Of a stretch of 64,000 nt of DNA, positions 43,271 to 52,582 are shown piece after piece. The notes below the pieces were generated by a model. The model ran no database searches. It was not told where the DNA came from and saw only the letters and a program-made list of their open reading frames with translations. The position numbers and the translations under genes are program-made. This DNA comes from Blautia_A aquisgranensis (GTDB taxonomy: Bacteria > Bacillota > Clostridia > Lachnospirales > Lachnospiraceae): positions 1 through 64,000 of the forward strand of contig NZ_JBBMEJ010000016.1 of NCBI RefSeq assembly GCF_040096615.1, written 5' to 3'. How positions within the stretch are numbered: the stretch's first letter is position 1; every line of letters starts with the position of its first letter.

Positions 43271-44101
43271 ATGGAAGTTAAAGAAGATTTACGTGAATCA
43301 GCTGCGGAGCAGGACGAACGTAAAAATGAAAAAAACAAGGGGAATTCCGTGCGCGGCTTTGCAGTGCTGACTATGTGTGCAGTTCTGGCGATGGTTATTT
43401 CTGTGGGGACAAAAATATTACCAGTAAGTGGCAATGGCAAGGTTTATGCTGCTTCTTCCGGAAAAATGGATTCCGATGAGGAAGTGGCAGTTCCTACCGG
43501 GATTGCAGGTGTTGTTTCCGGGGTTTCAGAGGCGCCGTCATCTGGCAGTACAGTTACCAGGATCGGCAGCTCATGTGAGCAGGTGATCGTGGGACAGAGA
43601 GTAAAAAAAGTAAAAAATACCACTGCAGATCTCAACGTAAGTTCCTCTATGGAGAATAAAGTCAATGAGCTGGATGCGAGATCCATCACACTTGCCGAAA
43701 ATCCCACGCTGATGTCTGACGAAGATTATGCCACATTGCTGCGTATCGTGGAAGCAGAAGCCGGCAGCGAGGACATCAAGGGACGTGTTCTTGTAGCTAA
43801 TGTGATCATGAATCGTGTAAAGAGCGAAGATTTTCCTAATACAGTAACGGAGGTCGTTTGGGATAACAGTGACGGAGTTCCGCAGTTTTCCCCGACTTAC
43901 GACGGAAGGATTAATGAGGTTACGGTTTCTGACGAAACGAGAGAGGCTGTGAAGCAGGCACTGAAAGGAACAGATTACTCAGAGGGTGCCCTGTTTTTTA
44001 TTCAGAAATCCGCAGCGGAAGCGCATAATGTGAAATGGTTTGAAAAAGATCTTAAGAAGCTTTTCAAATATGGAGTCCACGAGTTTTATACATACAAATA
44101 A
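43271..44101 (+). CDS. SleB/CwlJ-type cell wall hydrolase
   Basis: The 276-residue protein has an N-terminal cytosolic charged segment, one membrane helix (about residues 29-48, FAVLTMCAVLAMVISVG), a variable Ser-rich stretch and a C-terminal Hydrolase_2 domain. That domain (LLRIVEAEAGSEDIKGRVLVANVIMNRV, DGVPQFSPTYDGRI) carries the catalytic Glu expected of SleB lytic transglycosylases. Such enzymes act on spore cortex or vegetative peptidoglycan; a consensus sigma-A promoter suggests vegetative expression. The ribosome site is a modest AAGGA. Confidence 0.88.
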   Translation: MEVKEDLRESAAEQDERKNEKNKGNSVRGFAVLTMCAVLAMVISVGTKILPVSGNGKVYAASSGKMDSDEEVAVPTGIAGVVSGVSEAPSSGSTVTRIGSSCEQVIVGQRVKKVKNTTADLNVSSSMENKVNELDARSITLAENPTLMSDEDYATLLRIVEAEAGSEDIKGRVLVANVIMNRVKSEDFPNTVTEVVWDNSDGVPQFSPTYDGRINEVTVSDETREAVKQALKGTDYSEGALFFIQKSAAEAHNVKWFEKDLKKLFKYGVHEFYTYK

Positions 44102-44128
44102 ACTGTGCGAATGCCGTACAGAAAAAAT

Positions 44129-44164
44129 GCCGGTGTCTGCGAGGATGCCGGCGCTTTGTTTTTT
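44129..44164 (+). terminator. Intrinsic terminator after the SleB-like gene
   Basis: GCCGGTGTC (44129-44137) pairs with GATGCCGGC (44144-44152) including two G-U pairs, then CTTTGTTTTTT. Confidence 0.75.
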
Positions 44165-44197
44165 GAGAAAAACAATTTGAGGTTTTTTTTAAAGTGG

Positions 44198-44226
44198 TGG
44201 CATTTTCCATAATTCCATGCTATAAT
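44198..44226 (+). promoter_or_regulatory. Promoter for thrC
   Basis: A weak -35 (TGGCAT at 44198-44203), a 17-bp spacer, and an extended -10 TGC-TATAAT (TATAAT 44221-44226). Confidence 0.65.
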
Positions 44227-44279
44227 GTGATAACGTTGAAAAGAAAACAAATATTTTACAATAGAAAGGCGGAACACCA

Positions 44280-45770
44280 ATGCAGGTATTGTACAAGAGC
44301 ACCAGAGGAAAAGAGCAGGCAGTTACAGCGTCTATGGCCATACTGAAAGGCCTTTCTGAGGACGGCGGACTGTTCGTGCCTGACAGCATTCCCAAGCTGG
44401 ATGTATCAATGGAGAAGCTGGCACAGATGACTTACCAGGAGACAGCTTATGAGGTAATGAGCCGTTTCCTTACAGATTTTACAGAGGAAGAGCTTAAGGA
44501 CTGTATCCGTAAGGCATATGATAGCAAGTTTGACACAGAGAAAATCGCACCGCTTCATGAGGCAGACGGAGCTTATTTCCTGGAGCTGTTCCACGGTGCT
44601 ACGATCGCGTTCAAGGATATGGCACTTTCCATTCTTCCGCATCTGATGACAACAGCAGCGAAGAAGAACGATGTTAAGAACGAGATCGTTATCCTTACTG
44701 CAACCTCCGGAGACACAGGTAAGGCTGCCATGGCAGGCTTTGCAGATGTACCGGGAACGAAGATCATCGTATTTTACCCGAAGCATGGTGTCAGCCCGAT
44801 CCAGGAGAAACAGATGGTAACACAGAAGGGTGCTAACACTTATGTTGTGGGCATCACAGGAAACTTTGATGACGCCCAGACAGCAGTCAAGAAGATGTTC
44901 AATGATCGTGAGATGGCTTCTGAGCTTGATAAGGCAGGTTTCCAGTTCTCTTCTGCGAACTCCATCAACATCGGTCGTCTTGTTCCGCAGATCGTATACT
45001 ATGTATATGCTTACGCAACGCTGGTTCGTGATGGTAAGATCAAGGATGGTCAGGAGATCAATGTAGTTGTTCCTACAGGAAACTTCGGAAATATTCTTGC
45101 TGCATATTATGCGAAACAGATGGGACTTCCGATCCATAAGCTGATCTGTGCTTCCAATGAGAACCGTGTTCTCTATGATTTCTTCCGTACAGGAACCTAC
45201 GACAGAAGGCGTGACTTTATCCTCACAACATCTCCATCCATGGATATCCTGATCTCCAGTAACCTGGAGCGTCTGATCTATCGTCTTACAGGAGAGAATG
45301 CAGAGAAATGCGCTGAGCTTATGAAATCCTTAAGTGAGGGTGGCGAGTACACGATCACAGAGGATATGAAAGCACAGCTTGGCGATTTTTATGGTAATTT
45401 CTGCAGTGAGGAAGAGACTGCACAGGCGATCAGTGAGACATATAAGAACAGCAATTATGTCATCGATACGCATACTGCAGTTGCAGCAGGCGTATATAAG
45501 AAATATGTAGGTGAGACAGAGGATCACATACCGACTGTCATTGCTTCTACTGCAAGCCCGTACAAATTTACAAGAAGTGTTATGGAGGCTCTTGGGGAGG
45601 ACCATAAAGAACTGGATGATTTCGGGCTTGTGGATGCACTTTCCAGATTCTCAGGAGTCCCGATTCCGCGTGCAGTTGAGGAGATCCGTACAGCACCTGT
45701 ACTTCATGACAGAGTTGTGGATGCACCGGATATGCCGGATGCGGTAAGAGATATTCTTAACATTAAATAA
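44280..45770 (+). CDS. thrC: Threonine synthase
   Basis: ThrC makes threonine from O-phosphohomoserine using PLP. The 496-residue protein is the longer class of threonine synthase: the Lys-PLP site is FHGATIAFKDMALS, phosphate binding is ATSGDTGKAAMAGF, and FYPKHGVSPIQEKQM and GNFGNILAAYYAKQMGLP follow. AAAGGCGG precedes the ATG by about 8 nt. The gene is transcribed alone between the sleB-like gene and the 6S RNA. No attenuator was seen in its short leader. Confidence 0.96.
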   Translation: MQVLYKSTRGKEQAVTASMAILKGLSEDGGLFVPDSIPKLDVSMEKLAQMTYQETAYEVMSRFLTDFTEEELKDCIRKAYDSKFDTEKIAPLHEADGAYFLELFHGATIAFKDMALSILPHLMTTAAKKNDVKNEIVILTATSGDTGKAAMAGFADVPGTKIIVFYPKHGVSPIQEKQMVTQKGANTYVVGITGNFDDAQTAVKKMFNDREMASELDKAGFQFSSANSINIGRLVPQIVYYVYAYATLVRDGKIKDGQEINVVVPTGNFGNILAAYYAKQMGLPIHKLICASNENRVLYDFFRTGTYDRRRDFILTTSPSMDILISSNLERLIYRLTGENAEKCAELMKSLSEGGEYTITEDMKAQLGDFYGNFCSEEETAQAISETYKNSNYVIDTHTAVAAGVYKKYVGETEDHIPTVIASTASPYKFTRSVMEALGEDHKELDDFGLVDALSRFSGVPIPRAVEEIRTAPVLHDRVVDAPDMPDAVRDILNIK

Positions 45771-45799
45771 TAAAATTCATTAAGAATGTGTATTTTCTG

Positions 45800-45828
45800 T
45801 TGAAAAAGCACAAATACTGGTTTATAAT
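45800..45828 (+). promoter_or_regulatory. Promoter for 6S RNA
   Basis: TTGAAA at 45800-45805, a 17-bp spacer and TATAAT at 45823-45828. Confidence 0.8.
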
Positions 45829-45834
45829 AAACAC

Positions 45835-46059
45835 AACGAAAACCGAATCCTGGAATGTTCGATCCCCCTTTTCTTTTTGAACCTACATTGACATTTTGGG
45901 AATCCAAGATCGCAGGTTGGATGTCAGACCTCTCGTCGTGGTAGGCAGAAGACACTGTTGAGGATACCCACCTAGCATCCGCTAGGCGTCAAAAATAAGG
46001 GAACGGCATCCCGGGATTAATCGGTTAAAGACATAGAGCCGCTTGATGGCTCTTTTTTC
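45835..46059 (+). ncRNA. ssrS: 6S RNA
   Basis: 6S RNA mimics an open promoter and binds sigma-A RNA polymerase. AACCGAATCCTGGAATGTTC (45841-45860) pairs with GAACGGCATCCCGGGATT and AATCGGTT (46001-46026), giving the closing stem. The ATGTTCG and GGCATC signatures match those of E. coli 6S RNA, and the long irregular inner hairpin (45870-45990) is typical. A consensus promoter lies just upstream, and AGAGCC/GGCTCT (46035-46053) plus T's terminates it. The 3' end of the mature RNA is approximate. Confidence 0.88.
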
Positions 46060-46081
46060 ATATATGGGAGGTATTGGTATT

Positions 46082-47140
46082 ATGGGTGTTTCAGTGAGAA
46101 AATTTGGAACACTTCCTACTGGGGAGGAAGTAAAAATCTATCATCTTGAGAACAAGTCCGGCGCGTACGTGGAGGTTCTTCAGTATGGGGCGATCCTGGT
46201 TAAAGTATGTGTTCCGGATAAGAACGGAGAACTGAGGGATGTAGTTCTGGGGTATGACGATATCCAGAGTTACGAAGTGAACGGATGCTTTTTCGGGGCG
46301 ATCATTGGAAGAAGCGGTAATCGTATCGAGAATTCCAGATTTTTTATTGACGATAAAGAAGTAGTCCTCACAGAGAATGAGAACCATAACAATCTTCACA
46401 GTGGCCCGAATGGTTTTGAGAAGAAGCTCTGGGAAGTGAAAGAAATCTCCGAGGGACAGAACAGTGTGGACTTCTTCCACATCAGCCCGGATGGAGAGAA
46501 CGGATTCCCGGGAGAATTTTCAGTTATCGTGAAATATGAATTTACGGAAGAGAACGAGCTGAAGATCCTTTACAGAGGTCGTTCTGATGCAGCGACAGTT
46601 GCCAATATGACGAATCATTCCTACTTTAATCTGGAGGGTGAGGGAAGCGGCAATGTGCTGGACCAGGAGGTATGTATTCATGCGAAATATTTTACACCTG
46701 TGAGAGACAGCCAGGCGATTCCGACAGGAGAATATGCGCTGGTTGAGGGAACCCCGATGGATTTCAACAGCCCGAAGACGATCGGCAGAGATATTGAGGC
46801 AGATTTTGAGCAGCTGAAGTTTACAGGCGGATACGACCACAATTATGTGACAGACAATTATGCAAAGGGAAATGTGCGCTCCATTGCCAGTGCCTACTGC
46901 AAAGAGTCGGGCATCGGAATGGAAGTTTCCTCAGACTGTCCGTGTGTACAGTTTTATGCCGGTAACTTTATCGGAGAAGAGAAAGGCAAGAATGGACATG
47001 TTTATCATGACCGTTACGGCTTCTGCCTGGAGACACAGGTTGAGCCGAATGCAGTAAATGTGGATGAATTCCATTCACCGATTCTGCGACCGGGTGAGGA
47101 GTACAGCTCTGAGACGATCTATCGTTTTTTTACAAAATAA
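46082..47140 (+). CDS. galM: Aldose 1-epimerase (galactose mutarotase)
   Basis: GalM interconverts alpha and beta anomers of galactose and glucose. The 352-residue protein has LDYDIQSYEV-like VVLGYDDIQSYEV, GRSGNRIENSRF, the catalytic His in NLHSGPNGFEKKLW, MTNHSYFNLEGEG and GGYDHNYV, and a catalytic Glu in GFCLETQVEPNAVN. GGGAGG at 46066-46071 places the start at ATG 46082, since the ATGs at 46043 and later lie before this ribosome site. No other galactose gene is adjacent; the gene sits directly after the 6S terminator. Confidence 0.94.
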   Translation: MGVSVRKFGTLPTGEEVKIYHLENKSGAYVEVLQYGAILVKVCVPDKNGELRDVVLGYDDIQSYEVNGCFFGAIIGRSGNRIENSRFFIDDKEVVLTENENHNNLHSGPNGFEKKLWEVKEISEGQNSVDFFHISPDGENGFPGEFSVIVKYEFTEENELKILYRGRSDAATVANMTNHSYFNLEGEGSGNVLDQEVCIHAKYFTPVRDSQAIPTGEYALVEGTPMDFNSPKTIGRDIEADFEQLKFTGGYDHNYVTDNYAKGNVRSIASAYCKESGIGMEVSSDCPCVQFYAGNFIGEEKGKNGHVYHDRYGFCLETQVEPNAVNVDEFHSPILRPGEEYSSETIYRFFTK

Positions 47141-47196
47141 ACAGCTGCGATGTGTGATCAAGAATGTGGCAAGAAGAAACAGAGGTATGAACAGTA

Positions 47197-47784
47197 ATGC
47201 AGATACGTGTGGCAGAAGAGAAGGATGCGGCAGCACTTGTAGAGATCTATTCCTATTACGTTGAGAAAACGGCGGTCACATTTGAATATGAGACACCGTC
47301 CGTGGAGGAATTTACTAGGCGCATTCGTGACATCCAGAAAAAATATCCCTATATTGTGGCGGAAGAAAATGGTGAGATCCTGGGTTATGCCTATGGTTCG
47401 GCGTTTCATCCGAGAGCTGCCTATGGCTGGTGTGCAGAGATGTCCATCTATGTGAAACATGACAGAAGAGGAAACGGCGCCGGTGGAAGGCTTTACCGCG
47501 CGCTGGAGAGCCTGCTGGCGGAGATGGGAATTCTGAATCTGAATGCCTGCATTGCTGTTCCTCAAAAAGAGGATGAATATCTTACCAATGCCAGTGTGGA
47601 TTTTCATAGGCATTTCGGATACAAGAGAGTGGGAGAATTCCACAGATGCGGCTACAAATTTAACCGCTGGTATCATATGTTATGGATGGAGAAGATGATC
47701 GGTGAGCATAAGAAATTGCAGCCGGCCGTGAAGCCTTTTCCAGAGATCCAGGATAAGATCGGATTTGAGCGCTTTTCCTGGTAA
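47197..47784 (+). CDS. GNAT N-acetyltransferase, phosphinothricin-acetyltransferase-like
   Basis: The 195-residue protein opens MQIRVAEEKDAAALVEIYSYYVEKTAVTFE and has GYAYGSAFHPRAAYGWCAEMSIYV and the acetyl-CoA-binding RRGNGAGGRLYRALE, ending with a HRCGYKFNRWYHMLWMEK stretch. These match the PAT/YncA-type GNAT group, which acetylates small amines such as methionine derivatives. The substrate here is not known. A short spacing to galM (57 bp) allows cotranscription. Confidence 0.9.
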   Translation: MQIRVAEEKDAAALVEIYSYYVEKTAVTFEYETPSVEEFTRRIRDIQKKYPYIVAEENGEILGYAYGSAFHPRAAYGWCAEMSIYVKHDRRGNGAGGRLYRALESLLAEMGILNLNACIAVPQKEDEYLTNASVDFHRHFGYKRVGEFHRCGYKFNRWYHMLWMEKMIGEHKKLQPAVKPFPEIQDKIGFERFSW

Positions 47785-47807
47785 AAAAGAAACTCGAGGG
47801 GGTCAGC

Positions 47808-48707
47808 ATGGACGAAGAGAAGAAAAAACGAAACCTGATTCAGCTCATGCTGGGATTTGTGAAGAGAGCAAATGGAGATCATGTAAGTGCATATGCCGCT
47901 CAGGCTGCGTACTTTCTGATCATGTCATTTATTCCGTTTGTATTGTTTCTTACAACATTGATCCGTTACACACCGCTAAGCTACAATGTTGTCCGTGACG
48001 CGATCATAGGTTTTGTGCCCGGGAATCTTCAGACCTTTGTGCTGAGTATTGTAGTTGAGGTATATAAGAGAAGCACGGCAATTGTGCCATTATCCGCTCT
48101 GATGGCACTCTGGGCGTCAGGAAAAGGTATGCAGGCCATAATCAACGGTCTCAACACGATCTACCATGTGAAGGAGACACGAAACTGGCTGACGAACCGT
48201 ATTTATTCGGTTTTTTATATGCTGTTATTTGTGCTGGCGATTATTGTCACCCTGTTGATGCTTGTCCTAGGAAACCGTATTCAGATTGCGGCACAGAGGA
48301 CAATACCGATTCTGGGAAGACTCCTTGGAAAGCTCATGGGGGCGAGAACTCTGCTGGTATTTGCAGTGCTTTTTGTGGTTTTTCTTGTGCTTTATAAGGT
48401 GCTTCCCAACAGAAAGGCAACGTTTAAGAGCCAGCTTCCGGGAGCGTTTATCATTGCAGTAGGCTGGCTTATTTTTTCCTACGGATTCTCTCTGTATTTT
48501 GAATTTTTTCCGAATTTTGGAAATATGTATGGAAGTCTGACGGCTTTGATCATGGTTATGCTGTGGCTGTATGTGTGTATGAATCTGATCCTGTACGGGG
48601 CGGAGATCAACGCATACTTCGAAAATGAATTCCGGCGGGCGCAGAAATCAGTAAAAACTCTGCTCACCAGAAAAGAAAATGAAAAAAACAGCTCCAAAGA
48701 ATCATGA
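47808..48707 (+). CDS. YihY/BrkB-family membrane protein
   Basis: The 299-residue protein has six predicted membrane helices and the family motifs YAAQAAYFLIMSFIPFVLF near the N-terminus, LWASGKGMQAIINGLNTIYHV and the C-terminal FGNMYGSLTALIMVMLWLYV. A charged cytosolic tail follows. BrkB/YihY proteins were once called RNase BN by mistake and have no firmly established function, with transport roles proposed. The GNAT gene ends 24 bp upstream. Confidence 0.93.
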   Translation: MDEEKKKRNLIQLMLGFVKRANGDHVSAYAAQAAYFLIMSFIPFVLFLTTLIRYTPLSYNVVRDAIIGFVPGNLQTFVLSIVVEVYKRSTAIVPLSALMALWASGKGMQAIINGLNTIYHVKETRNWLTNRIYSVFYMLLFVLAIIVTLLMLVLGNRIQIAAQRTIPILGRLLGKLMGARTLLVFAVLFVVFLVLYKVLPNRKATFKSQLPGAFIIAVGWLIFSYGFSLYFEFFPNFGNMYGSLTALIMVMLWLYVCMNLILYGAEINAYFENEFRRAQKSVKTLLTRKENEKNSSKES

Positions 48708-48724
48708 CTTTACAGACTTTGCGC

Positions 48725-48753
48725 TTGACAGAAAGCGGACCTTGTGGCATAGT
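48725..48753 (+). promoter_or_regulatory. Promoter for the pheST T-box transcript
   Basis: TTGACA at 48725-48730, a 17-bp spacer and CATAGT at 48748-48753. Confidence 0.65.
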
Positions 48754-48759
48754 ATTAAA

Positions 48760-49001
48760 AGACAGAAAAAGCTGTGAAGGTGTTAGAGAGGATTATTTTC
48801 TCACAGAGAAGGGAAGTCACCGGCTGTAAGCTTCCCCGGGTTCAGATAATTCTTGAGTTTCCCACCGGAGCTTCCTCTCTGAAATAACAGTAGGAGATGA
48901 CGTATGCTGCGCGTTAAGCAGACAGAAGTGCCCGTGATCTTTCATGGGAAACTGGGTGGTACCGCGGATATTCCGTCCCTTTTATAAGGGACGGTTTTTT
49001 T
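48760..49001 (+). promoter_or_regulatory. T-box leader, phenylalanine specific
   Basis: The T-box GGGTGGTACCGCG is at 48954-48966, followed by a terminator: CCGTCCCTT (48973-48981) with AAGGGACGG (48986-48994) and seven T. Stem I closes AGAGAGGA against CCTCTCT, and the adjacent specifier is TTC (Phe) at 48872-48874. Uncharged tRNA-Phe would raise pheST transcription. Confidence 0.92.
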
Positions 49002-49076
49002 ATTGCCCATTTTTGCTTCGGCGGAAGATGGATAGCGGCGTATCATTGATCATTTATATTAAAGGAGAAATAGACC

Positions 49077-50102
49077 ATGGATATGAAAGAAAGACTTCAG
49101 GAACTGGCTGAGAACGCCAGAAAACGGATCGAGGAATCCGAGGGCCTGGATAAGCTGAATGATGTGCGTGTTGCATATCTTGGAAAAAAAGGTGAGCTTA
49201 CAGCAATCTTAAAAGGTATGAAAGATGTTGCTCCAGAGGAGCGTCCGAAGGTTGGTCAGCTTGTTAATGAGACAAGAGCAAAAATTGAGGAGCTTCTGGA
49301 AACTTCCAGGAAAGAGTTTGAGGAAAAAGTCCGTGAGGAGAAGATGAAGGCTGAGGTTATCGATGTAACACTTCCTGCAAAGAAGGCAAAGATCGGTCAT
49401 CGTCATCCGAACACTATCGCTCTGGAAGAAGTTGAACGTATCTTCATTGGAATGGGCTATGAAGTTGTTGAAGGACCTGAGGTTGAGTATGCAGACTATA
49501 ACTTCACAAAACTGAATATTCCTGAGAATCATCCGGCAAGAGATGAGCAGGATACCTTCTTTATCAACGATTCCATTCTGCTTCGTTCCCAGACTTCACC
49601 GGTTCAGGCCCGTGAAATGGAAAAAGGCAAGCTGCCGATCCGTATGATCGCACCGGGACGTGTATTCCGTTCTGACGAGGTGGATGCAACACATTCTCCT
49701 TCCTTCCATCAGATCGAAGGTCTTGTTATTGATAAGAATGTTACATTTGCAGATCTTAAGGGTACTCTTCAGGAGTTCGCAAAAGAACTCTTCGGACCGG
49801 AGACAAAGACAAAATTCCGTCCACATCATTTCCCGTTTACAGAGCCGAGCGCTGAGGTAGATGTATCCTGCTTCAAATGTGGCGGAAAGGGTTGCCGCTT
49901 CTGTAAAGGATCCGGCTGGATCGAAATTCTCGGCTGTGGTATGGTTCATCCGAACGTTCTCCGTATGTGTGGAATCGATCCGGATGAGTATACTGGATTT
50001 GCTTTTGGTGTAGGTCTGGAGCGTATTGCACTTCTGAAATACGAGATCGATGATATGCGTCTTCTGTATGAGAATGACAGCAGATTCCTGAAACAGTTCT
50101 AA
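49077..50102 (+). CDS. pheS: Phenylalanine-tRNA ligase alpha subunit
   Basis: PheS carries the catalytic core of the alpha2-beta2 synthetase that charges tRNA-Phe. The 341-residue protein has an N-terminal coiled-coil (residues about 1-90) and class II motifs 1 to 3: GHRHPNTIALEEVERIF and RVFRSDEVDATHSPSFHQIEG, then GFAFGVGLERIALLKYEI. It also contains a Cys-rich insertion (CFKCGGKGCRFCKGSGW) seen in many Firmicutes enzymes. Controlled by the Phe T-box. Confidence 0.97.
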   Translation: MDMKERLQELAENARKRIEESEGLDKLNDVRVAYLGKKGELTAILKGMKDVAPEERPKVGQLVNETRAKIEELLETSRKEFEEKVREEKMKAEVIDVTLPAKKAKIGHRHPNTIALEEVERIFIGMGYEVVEGPEVEYADYNFTKLNIPENHPARDEQDTFFINDSILLRSQTSPVQAREMEKGKLPIRMIAPGRVFRSDEVDATHSPSFHQIEGLVIDKNVTFADLKGTLQEFAKELFGPETKTKFRPHHFPFTEPSAEVDVSCFKCGGKGCRFCKGSGWIEILGCGMVHPNVLRMCGIDPDEYTGFAFGVGLERIALLKYEIDDMRLLYENDSRFLKQF

Positions 50103-50164
50103 AAGAGCCAGAAGGCAGATTTTGGATTTTCAGTTAAATATAGAAAAAAGAAGGGACAACCAAA

Positions 50165-52582
50165 ATGAATACTTCATTATCTTGGATTAAAAAATATGTG
50201 CCGGATTTGGATGTAACGGCACAGGAATATACAGATGCCATGACTTTAACAGGCACAAAGGTAGAGGGCTTTACAGAGCTGGATGCAGATCTTGACAAGA
50301 TCGTGATCGGTCAGATCGACAAGATCGAGAAGCATCCGGATGCAGACAAGCTGATCATCTGCCAGGTGAATATCGGAACAGAGAGCGTACAGATCGTAAC
50401 AGGTGCACCTAATGTAAAAGAGGGAGATAAGGTTCCGGTAGTTCTTGATGGTGGACGTGTTGCAGGTGGTCATGACGGAAAAATGACTCCTGGCGGAATC
50501 AAGATCAAAAAAGGCAAACTTCGCGGTGTTGAGTCCTGTGGAATGATGTGTTCCATTGAAGAGCTTGGAAGCACAAGAGAAATGTACCCGGAGGCACCGG
50601 AGTACGGTATCTATATTTTCCCGGAGGATGCAGTTGTAGGCGAGAGTGCGATCAAGGCACTTGGTCTTGACGATGTAGTATTTGAGTATGAGATCACTTC
50701 CAACCGTGTAGACTGCTATGGAGTCCTTGGAATCGCAAGAGAGGCAGCAGCAACTTTCCAGAAGAAATTCTGTCCGCCTGTTGTAGAGGTCAAGGGAAAT
50801 GATGAGAAGGCTTCTGACTACGTAAAGGTTACTGTAGAAGATCCTCAGCTCTGCCCACGTTACTGTGCAAGAGTTGTAAAAAATGTGAAGATCGGTCCGT
50901 CTCCGAAATGGATGCAGAGATGTCTGGCTTCCAACGGAATCCGCCCGATCAACAATCTGGTAGACATTACAAACTATGTAATGGAAGAGTTCGGTCAGCC
51001 GATGCATGCATATGATCTGGATACCATCGCAAACAAAGAGATCGTTGTACGCCGTGCAGGAAAAGATGAGAAATTTGTCACACTGGATGGTCAGGAGCGT
51101 ACCATGGATGAGAACGTTCTGATGATCTGCGATGGTGAAAAAGCAGTTGGCATTGCCGGTATCATGGGTGGTGAGAATTCCATGATCACAGATGATGTAA
51201 AAACAGTTCTTTTTGAGGCTGCATGCTTCGATGGAACAAGCATCCGTCTTTCTTCCAAGAGAATCGGACTTCGTACCGATGCTTCCGGTAAATTCGAGAA
51301 GGGTCTTGACCCGAATAATGCCCAGGCTGCAATCGACCGTGCATGCCAGCTGATGGAAGAGCTTGGTGCTGGTGAGGTAGTCGGAGGAATGGTTGATATC
51401 TGCAATGAGACAAGAGAGCCATCCAGAGTAAAATTTGAGCCGGAGAAGATCAACAAGCTTCTTGGAACAGACATCACAAAAGAAGATATGATCGGTTATC
51501 TTGGACGTGTAGAGCTGGCCTATGATGAGAAAACAGATGAGATCGTTGCGCCTACTTTCCGTCAGGATATTCACTGCAATGCAGATGTTGCAGAGGAGGT
51601 TGCGAGATTCTACGGCTATGATAAGATCCCGATGACACTTCCTACAGGAGAGGCTACTACAGGTAAGCTTCCGTTCAAGCTTCGCATCCAGGAAGTTGCA
51701 AGGGATATCGCTGAGTATTGTGGATTTTCTGAGGGAATGTCCTATTCTTTCGAAAGCCCGAAGGTTTTTGACAAGCTTTGCATTCCTGAGGACAGCGAGC
51801 TTCGCAAAGGCATCACCATCAGCAATCCGCTTGGCGAGGATTACAGTATCATGCGTACAAGCACACTGAACGGTATGCTGGCATCTCTTTCCACAAACTA
51901 TAACAGACGTAACAAAGATGTTCGTCTTTACGAACTTGGAAATATTTATCTTCCAAAGTCTCTTCCACTGACAGAGCTTCCGGACGAGCGTACCATGTTT
52001 ACACTTGGAATGTACGGAAAAGGCGATTTCTTCGATATGAAGGGTGTATGCGAGGAGTTCTTCGAGAAAATCGGCATGAAGAAAAAAGTTACCTATGATC
52101 CGAAGAGCGGCAAGCCGTTTCTGCATCCGGGAAGACAGGCCAACATGATCTATAAGGGCAAGGTTGTGGGATATCTCGGAGAGGTTCATCCTTCTGTTGC
52201 AGATAACTATTCTATCGGAGAAAAAGCATACATTGCAGTGATCGATATCCTGGATGTGCTGGAATTCGCAGGCTTCAACCATAAATACACCGGAATCGCA
52301 AAATATCCGGCTGTAACACGTGACCTGAGCCTTGTAGTTCCTCATGCGGTTCTTGCAGGACAGATCGAAGAAATCTTCGACCAGAGAGGCGGAAATATCC
52401 TGGAGAGCTATCAGCTGTTCGATATCTATGAGGGAGCACAGATCGAGAAAGGCTTCAAGTCCATGGCTTATTCTCTTGTATTTCGTGCTCATGACAAGAC
52501 TCTTGGTGAGAATGAGATCTCAGCTGTTATGAAGAAGATCATGAATGGCCTGAACGGACTTGGAATCGAGCTGAGAAGCTGA
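50165..52582 (+). CDS. pheT: Phenylalanine-tRNA ligase beta subunit
   Basis: PheT is the editing and tRNA-binding subunit. The 805-residue protein has the N-terminal tRNA-binding OB fold (KHPDADKLIICQVNIG, GAPNVKEGD), the B3/B4 editing domain, the B5 domain, the catalytic-like core and a C-terminal anticodon-binding RRM-like domain (YPAVTRDLSLVVP, GFKSMAYSLVFRAHDKTL). It follows pheS by 62 bp. Its TGA overlaps the ATG of the next gene by one base, suggesting translational coupling. Confidence 0.97.
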   Translation: MNTSLSWIKKYVPDLDVTAQEYTDAMTLTGTKVEGFTELDADLDKIVIGQIDKIEKHPDADKLIICQVNIGTESVQIVTGAPNVKEGDKVPVVLDGGRVAGGHDGKMTPGGIKIKKGKLRGVESCGMMCSIEELGSTREMYPEAPEYGIYIFPEDAVVGESAIKALGLDDVVFEYEITSNRVDCYGVLGIAREAAATFQKKFCPPVVEVKGNDEKASDYVKVTVEDPQLCPRYCARVVKNVKIGPSPKWMQRCLASNGIRPINNLVDITNYVMEEFGQPMHAYDLDTIANKEIVVRRAGKDEKFVTLDGQERTMDENVLMICDGEKAVGIAGIMGGENSMITDDVKTVLFEAACFDGTSIRLSSKRIGLRTDASGKFEKGLDPNNAQAAIDRACQLMEELGAGEVVGGMVDICNETREPSRVKFEPEKINKLLGTDITKEDMIGYLGRVELAYDEKTDEIVAPTFRQDIHCNADVAEEVARFYGYDKIPMTLPTGEATTGKLPFKLRIQEVARDIAEYCGFSEGMSYSFESPKVFDKLCIPEDSELRKGITISNPLGEDYSIMRTSTLNGMLASLSTNYNRRNKDVRLYELGNIYLPKSLPLTELPDERTMFTLGMYGKGDFFDMKGVCEEFFEKIGMKKKVTYDPKSGKPFLHPGRQANMIYKGKVVGYLGEVHPSVADNYSIGEKAYIAVIDILDVLEFAGFNHKYTGIAKYPAVTRDLSLVVPHAVLAGQIEEIFDQRGGNILESYQLFDIYEGAQIEKGFKSMAYSLVFRAHDKTLGENEISAVMKKIMNGLNGLGIELRS

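Noticed and set aside
43170..43370. A 66-residue reading frame before the SleB-like gene
   Set aside because: It overlaps the SleB-like start, lacks a ribosome site and has no known features.
50246..52492. A 748-residue antisense reading frame inside pheT
   Set aside because: It is the mirror of a highly expressed gene with strong codon bias; it has no ribosome site and its Cys/Leu/Ile-rich composition is typical of shadow frames.
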